A stretch of DNA of 64,000 bases from Liriodendron chinense (taxonomy: Eukaryota > Streptophyta > Magnoliopsida > Magnoliales > Magnoliaceae), in contig PVNU02000924.1 of NCBI GenBank assembly GCA_003013855.2, positions 310,001 through 374,000 of the forward strand, given 5' to 3'. The notes under the pieces were generated by a model. It ran no database searches and was not told where the DNA came from. It saw only the letters and a list, made by a program, of their open reading frames with translations. The stretch's first letter is position 1. Every line of letters begins with the position of its first letter. Position numbers and translations under genes: made by a program. This document shows, in pieces, positions 57,958 through 64,000 of the stretch.

Positions 57958-59760
57958 CCTTCAAATAATTTCACCCTCAAAATTCTTAATGCTTGTACTA
58001 ATTACCACATTAGTCTACCCCCTTTAAGATAAAGTGATTTTGTATAGGGGATAATCTTCGATGAGTAAATAGAAACTACAGATATGTTTGCAAAGAGACT
58101 ATGGAACAAAGGTCTAAAGAGTGGTTGATGTGTCGCTAAGGTTTCTCAACAATACACTAACTCTTCTCTCATGGAGAAACTCATTCGTCGAATCTCTTCT
58201 ACGTGTTGCCTTGCTATTGTTGTGGGAGCAGTTATGGATTTCTTGAACAAGTTAAAGGAAATAGAAGAACGAAGGTCTGGTACATAGTGTCTAGGATGCA
58301 TACTCGCGGGTTTCCCCACCTTTAGGGTGGCTTGGGTTGTTTATTTAACATACGGGTAGCATGACTTCCAGGCTTGCTCAGCTGATCTTAACACTTTCAA
58401 AGGGTTGCAAATGTTTCAACGGCATTTTTCTTAATTAAGGGATAGTGTATGTTGTTTCTTATAATTTGGGCTAGCATGGAGAAAACGGTGATGGTAGGTC
58501 TGAATCCGATACAGCAATCCTTTCATTGATCAAGGCAAAAAGCTCGTCATACCACTTCCTAGTCCCGGTGGATTCTGGTCTTCTGCTCGATCCAAGCAGT
58601 GAGTCCGTTGGTAATCACCCAGGATTGTGAATCAAGTCAAATCACGAACACTTCACAACTGTATAATTTCATAAATCCATGATCTGATCATTCTAGTTGC
58701 TTGGAAAAAATCAAGTTTCACATTTTTAAGATTGTCCTTTGGGTCAAGCTCAAAGAGTGTTCAGGTTAAATCTATGCTCTTAAGCTAACGAGGGTTTGGA
58801 TTTCTTAAGGTGCCTAAGTTCAAATGACTACTTTAGAATGATTTCTAAAAGTTGGAGATTGGTCAAAATTTATGGCTTAAACTTTCATCAACCTAACTTA
58901 AGTCATTTGGGTTTCATACAAGTTCTATTACTCAAGACCTGATAGTACACTACAAAATCTATTCATTCAAACGTATTAATGTCAAAACTCCAAACTGGCG
59001 GGGGTTTATTGTTACCAGCATTCATTGTGAGATTGGTACTAGGGGAAGGAGAAGAAGTTAGAAAGATATAAATGTGCCACACAGATGGGGATGGAAAAGA
59101 AAAAAGGATGAGCACTATCATCTCTACAGGATATGGACCTCAAACATATAAGGAGTCATGGTTCTATAATCTACAAGAGCTAAAGGTAGCTTACAAAAGT
59201 CTATTCTAAAAAATGGAACCACATGGCCTTAAACAATAAAAAGAAACTCTAACTAAGAGTCTTCATGCGGATGATCTGAAACTCTCCAAAATGGCAAAAG
59301 ATATACTAAAAGAATAGTAAGTCATCATCTATTTGGGTCAAATGATTCCTAGTATGATAAAAAGCTATTGAGTGCAAAACATTGTACACTTCTCTATTAT
59401 GCAACGTTGACAAAATCATTATTGTATAAAAAAATCATAGGTTTCAAATCATAGCATCATAGGATTCATACAAAAAGATTTAGGGTGGGAGGTTTTAAAG
59501 CATTTGGTTTTAAGACTCGACTAAAATCGTATATCATAAATCATAAATCATATGATTTAACAACAAGGATATAATTCAATGCTTTCCCATATAAATTTAT
59601 GATAAAATGGTATAATCGAATGTGTTTTTTATGCATAAGAAAGGATTGGAGCTCTAAGATGCATTCAAACTAAAGGTGAGAGTTACAACTCCAGAGAAAA
59701 GAAGATAGAACATTTGAAAATTTTAAAGAATTTAAGCCCAATAGATGATGATCAAGCACA
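57958..59760. other. AT-rich DNA, no recognised gene
   Basis: No convincing coding sequence. The lower part could be the degraded remainder of the relic LTR that starts at 60165 on the minus strand; I cannot place its other end. Confidence 0.4.
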
Positions 59761-59769
59761 TTCAAACTG

Positions 59770-60165
59770 GGGGGGATTTATAGCCACCCCAAAGTGGCAA
59801 TTTTTTTAATTAAGGACGGCTGTAACTCCAAACCTACACAACTTTTCTTCTCCAGTTTGGGTTTGATTTTGTGCTTTAACTAGGTGAGTTAATTGGGTAG
59901 AAGGGTTTGGTTGACCTGGTGAGTTAACTTGTCGAGTTGACTCGCCGGGTTGACTCATTAGGAAGTTTTGGCTTGATTTTTCTAAAGGTGGCTCCTAGGG
60001 TTTATGATTAAGGTTAGGGTTTTAGGTTTAAAATAAGGCTTTAGATTTAGATCGGGACTTGGATTATGTTTTTAGATATGGATCAGGGTTTGGGTTAAGG
60101 TATGGATCACCATCCAAACCTTCCAATATCTTATCAGCTCATTAGCCTGCGGTGGGATGTCTACA
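59770..60165 (-). mobile_element. Relic LTR of a related Tat element (U3 part)
   Basis: Read on the minus strand it opens TGTAGACATCCCACC (60165), matching the LTR start TGTAGACACCCCACC. A GAGTCAACCCGGCGAGTCAA-type array follows (about 59960-59881), then TTGCCACTTTGGGG (59800) and GGCTATAAATCCCCC (59784). These match, in the same order, the LTR start, U3 array, TTGCCACTCTCC and GCTATAAATACCCCC of elements A and B. The intervening sequence is diverged. An old insertion of the same lineage in reverse orientation. Confidence 0.65.
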
Positions 60166-62248
60166 CTAATTATTGATCGTGCCTCAACGATAACATATCC
60201 CTAATTGTTCCTCTTCCTTATCCAAAGACTACCTAACACTAAGACTCTTCAAAGACCCAGTTATTAATGAGATGTCCTCCATATATTAAGCGTACATCGT
60301 AAATATATCATGCTTGGCACATGGCTGCATGTGCCATTAATCCGGTACTGTAAGATCTGGTCAAACAATTTGATTGCTCACATGTCATTTGAAAGTTTTG
60401 GGAACATTTCTATTCAACCCTTTGATGGGCTTTACATTTTCATATACGAAGTATTTGTGGAAGTGCTGACCATTAATCCATTAGATGATAACTTAACTAA
60501 AGGGGTGTAACTTTGGTTGAGGCTCAACCTGAAATTTTGGATGGTCAGGTTGAATTGAGGTTAGGTTGGGCTCACTATGTTAGAACGTTAGAAGAATGTA
60601 CTATCCAGACTTAACTTGAAATGAATTAGCGTTGAGGATACGGTGAATTGGTTTAGAAAGCTCAGTTTAGGTCTCGAGTTGGGGCAGGCCTCAAGTTGAC
60701 CCAACTTGAGCTTGGATTGTTCTCAGATTGACCCTCAGCCCAATCCACCTCACCCAAGCTGCACCCCTACTTATTAAGGATGCAACTTGGGGTTCGGGTC
60801 AACCTAAACCCAACTGACCCAATCGGAGTTAGGGTTAAGTTGTCAAGTTCTTTAGGTTGGAAAACACTAACCTGATTTGAATTTAGGTTAGGTTCTGCTT
60901 GGGTTTAGGTTGAGCATATTCGGGTATTGTTAGGTTGGTTATAAATAACTATATGTATTCAAGCCAGGTTGGGTTGAGTATAAAAGACTTTGGTGGACTC
61001 AAGAGGGGCACCTCAGATTAGAAGTTAGGTTAGGACAGGTTGTAGGTTAGGTTCTCTTGAGGTTGGGTTCGGCCTGGTTGACTCTCACCCAACTCAACCC
61101 ACCCTTGAGTAAACCCCTACGCTTTACATATGCCAAATTTTGAAATTGAAAATTTTGAGCGAAAGAGATTATGGTGAGTTTAATTTCTCACGAACAATGC
61201 AGTTATGAGAACAACTACTCTGGCATAGTTTGGTGGTTAATACACAGTAAGAAATTACACACGTGGAATACAAGTAACTCAAATTGAACGAACCAAAAAT
61301 GGTGAGCCTGAATTAAATTGATTTGAAACAATAAATAATTAAACTTGATTCAATTCTTTAACATAGTGATTGGTGGATAGATAATGATGAAGAAGAAGAA
61401 ACGAAAAAGAAAATCAATGGTTTACGTTAAGCAAATATATATCAATTAATCAAAATTTAAAAACAGTAAAAAAAAATCTAATTTTGGGGGGTGATGATCT
61501 ATATATATAAGTATTCGTTTGTGACCTAGGACTTTTGTGTTTTTCCCACTGTTGATTATAATTGTCCATCATTTCCACTCTTAACTAGGTCAATCGGATT
61601 AACGTCTTGTATCGTGAAAAGATTGGCCCCAACAAGAACAACTACCAAAAAACTCCAGCCAATCCACTCATCAAGTGGGCTAAAAGATAGAAAGCAATGG
61701 ACAACTACAAGTGTCACCTAGTTGATGACTGGATGGGCCTGTTTTTTTCCATTGGTGATCTTTATGGTGGGCCATACCTTTTGAGTGGGTTAGATGTCAT
61801 ACACACAAGATGTAAGCAGTTACTGACTAGTTTGTCGCGAATTCACAAACATGGCCGCGATTTTGAAAATCTCGCGTGAATGATATATTAAATGATATCA
61901 TGCGATTTCAAAATATTGTTAGATTTTATAAGTATCACATTTTTATCATGATTTAAAAGGAAATATAGTAAAAAGCTTATAGAATTTGTTATATAAATAT
62001 ATTATTTAAATTTAAAATTTATTTATTATTTTACAATAAAAAATTCAATATTTAATTTTTGGGCGAGCTAATGTGAACACCTACGTTGATATTTCTGGCC
62101 TGAGAAAATCATGAAAAATTAAAAATCACCTAGATCAATAATATCGCTTAAGCAAAATATCACAATAATACCATGAGACTCAATATCTCAGTGATATTTG
62201 GACCGTCTGGCCTCTCCCTATCGGAAGCGGATTTCCCTTGGCACCACA
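60166..62248. other. Intergenic DNA with GGTTGAG/GGTTAGG-rich low complexity
   Basis: 60500-61100 is full of diverged AGGTTGGGTT and CAACCCAAC words, a common plant repeat relic. 61640-61810 resembles the CCATCC/GTGGGCC short repeats at 29470 and 31380. No gene recognised. Confidence 0.45.
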
Positions 62249-62925
62249 CCTAAGGCTATCAACAAACCAGATCTTGGTCCTAATTTGGAGCGACCAGATC
62301 TTGGTCCTAATTTGGAGCGAATTCGCTCCGATTTTACTAGATTCAGGTCAACGATCCAGATCAATGGGTCAGATTCGGATCTTGTTAATCAGATCCATTA
62401 AAAAATTGGGTCGAATGTGGATCGCCTTGGATTCGCTCGGTTTTAAATCCGTTCCGAATTTAAAATGAATTAAATAATATTATGTATAAATACATATAAA
62501 AAAAACCCTAATATTCTAACTGCACCCCTCTCGCTCCCAACCTCCCTTCTCCCTCTCCTCTCTCGTCTTCTCAGGCCAGAGGCCGCACCCCTCCCTTCTC
62601 CCTCTCCTCTCTCTGTCTCTCATCTTCTCAGCCCAATGGCCCCAGCTCTCTTTGCCGCTCTCCCTCTCCTCTCATCTTCCGGCTCCCATAGGCCGCAGCC
62701 CGCTGCCCGCATATCAACCGCCCGAGTCGGATTAGCCGAATCCCAATCGAGTTGGGTTTCAGATCAAATGTTTAGAGATCCATCAAATTTTGGGTCGGCT
62801 TTTAGATTAAATGTTTAGAGATCCATTAAATTTCGGGTCGGATTCAGATCATCCGAATCACAAATCAGGTCGGATTTGGATCAATCCGCTCCAAATTAGA
62901 TCCGTTGATAGCCCTAACCACGCAA
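62248..62925. mobile_element. Possible small non-autonomous transposon
   Basis: Roughly inverted ends: CTAAGGCTATCAACAAACCA near 62249 and, on the other strand, TTAGGGCTATCAACGGATC from about 62921. Inside are a 27-bp tandem duplication (AGATCTTGGTCCTAATTTGG at 62271 and 62298), a CT-rich block (62520-62640) and TCGGATTTGGATC-like words. No transposase. Confidence 0.4.
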
Positions 62926-63427
62926 CCTCCCTATGGCACGAAGTGGCCAAGCTCTGTGGGGCCCACCATGATATATGTGTTTTATCCACACCATCAATCC
63001 ATTTTTCCAGCTCATTTTAGAGCATGAACCCAAAAATGATGCAAATCTAGAGCTTAACTGACCATACCACATAAAACAGTGGGGATTGAACGCTCATGAT
63101 TGAAAACTTCTTGGGAGCCACAAAAGTTTTGGATGAAGCTTATATTTTTTTTTTATCTTCATCCAGGTCTGTGTGACCTTATAAACAGGTTCGATGGAAA
63201 ATAAAACATCACAATAGGCCATAGGAAGCTTTCAATGGTGGGAGTTCAAATGCCACTTTTTTTGTGCTATGGTCAACTTGAGCTTTGGATTTGCATCATT
63301 TTTAGGCTTGTTCCTCCAAAATGATCTGGCAAAATGGATGGACAGCGTGGATGAAACATATACATTACCATGGGCTCACAAAGCTTGGCCATGTGGTGCC
63401 ACAGGAAATCCCATCTGCTAGTGCCAA

Positions 63428-63430
<3 letters not shown>
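62926..63430. other. Interspersed repeat-like sequence (GTGGGGCCCACCATGATATA)
   Basis: Non-coding. The opening words resemble the short GGGCCCACC repeats elsewhere in the window. No gene. Confidence 0.4.

Positions 63431-63468
<38 letters not shown>
63431..63468. repeat. (TC)19 microsatellite
   Basis: Perfect TC dinucleotide run of 19 units. Confidence 0.95.
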
Positions 63469-63472
<4 letters not shown>

Positions 63473-63647
63473 TGTACGAGGGAGCGTCAAATTCCAGAGC
63501 ACCAAAACAACAGAAGCAATCATGATATTTTGACTTAAAACCTGATTAGTAATGTAATTGATTTCGCTGCCACGCTTCATTAATAACCAAAGGAAGGGAG
63601 TACAGCTTGAAGTCTTCTTCCACTCTTATATATAGAAGAAACGCTAT

Positions 63648-64000
63648 AACAAATATCGCCTTTAACAACGTTAAAAAAAACTTTGTGAAAGGGCTTTCAC
63701 AACATGCTGAGAAATGTTGTTGAACCCCATGTTGTTAAAAGTGGTGAACATTTTACAACGTTACGCTATCGAAAAAATTCTTTCACGACGTGCATCGCAT
63801 GTTGCTAAAACATTACATTTTATAACGTTCAAAGAACGTCGTCGAAAAAGTCTTTCATAATATGCATTGCATGCTGTTAAAATATTTTTAAAGGTATGCA
63901 AAAAACGTTGTAATAAAATATTTTTATAGCATTGGGAAATCGCTGTGAAAAGGATGTTCAACAACGAAAAGTGAACGTTGTAAAATCGTCTTCCACGACG
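63648..64000. mobile_element. Start of a repeat-rich transposon end, cut by the window
   Basis: From about 63648 the words AACGTTGTAAAA, TTTCACAACATGC and GCATGTTGTTAAAA recur in both orientations at a spacing of roughly 90-100 bases, like subterminal repeats of a DNA transposon. No terminal motif identifies the superfamily and the window ends inside it. Confidence 0.4.

Noticed and set aside
1..64000. tRNA or rRNA genes
   Set aside because: None recognised by eye; the primer binding site is only the complement of a tRNA tail.

Overview
Plant nuclear DNA dominated by transposable elements. The organism is a flowering plant: the Ty3/gypsy elements have a second, archaeal-type RNase H and antisense plant-mobile-domain genes, and there is a CACTA transposon end. 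Scattered short repeats containing GTGGGCCCACC/CCATCC-type sequence resemble what I associate with magnoliid or other early-diverging angiosperms, but I hold that only weakly. No complete host gene is recognised.

Layout. (1) 1-24266: element A, a giant Tat/Ogre-like LTR retrotransposon on the + strand whose first ~404 bases lie outside the window. (2) 24267-34080: a 9.8 kb AT-rich interval holding one CACTA terminus and hints of a minus-strand transcription unit. (3) 34081-57952: element B, a complete second copy in the same orientation, 23.9 kb, with a perfect 5-bp target site duplication (ATCCC). (4) 57953-64000: AT-rich sequence with a relic LTR of a related element on the minus strand, a small inverted-repeat element, a (TC)19 microsatellite and the start of another repeat-rich element.

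Element organisation, the same in both copies: LTR (~1.5 kb, TGTAGACACC...GGTCCACA); an 18-nt primer binding site 3 nt after the LTR; gag with a Gln-rich N-terminus; aspartic protease; a probable intron; reverse transcriptase; RNase H; archaeal-type RNase H; DDE integrase; an A-rich spacer; four tandem GAAA-capped RNA hairpins; two antisense genes of plant-mobile-domain type, one with two introns and one with one; about 6 kb of hypervariable tandem-repeat 3' region; a polypurine tract inside a three-tier inverted repeat; 3' LTR. Both copies are dead: gag-pol carries many in-frame stops, most shared, and B has three more. The longest antisense gene is still open in both.

Most notable points: (a) structured RNA motifs (hairpin array after pol, two UUCG hairpins in every LTR, nested stem around the polypurine tract); (b) the left ~18.9 kb of A is almost identical to B, whereas the right parts and the LTRs differ much more, which a simple pair of independent insertions does not explain; (c) an antisense two-gene module with recognisable splice sites and a promoter-like TATA box upstream of it.
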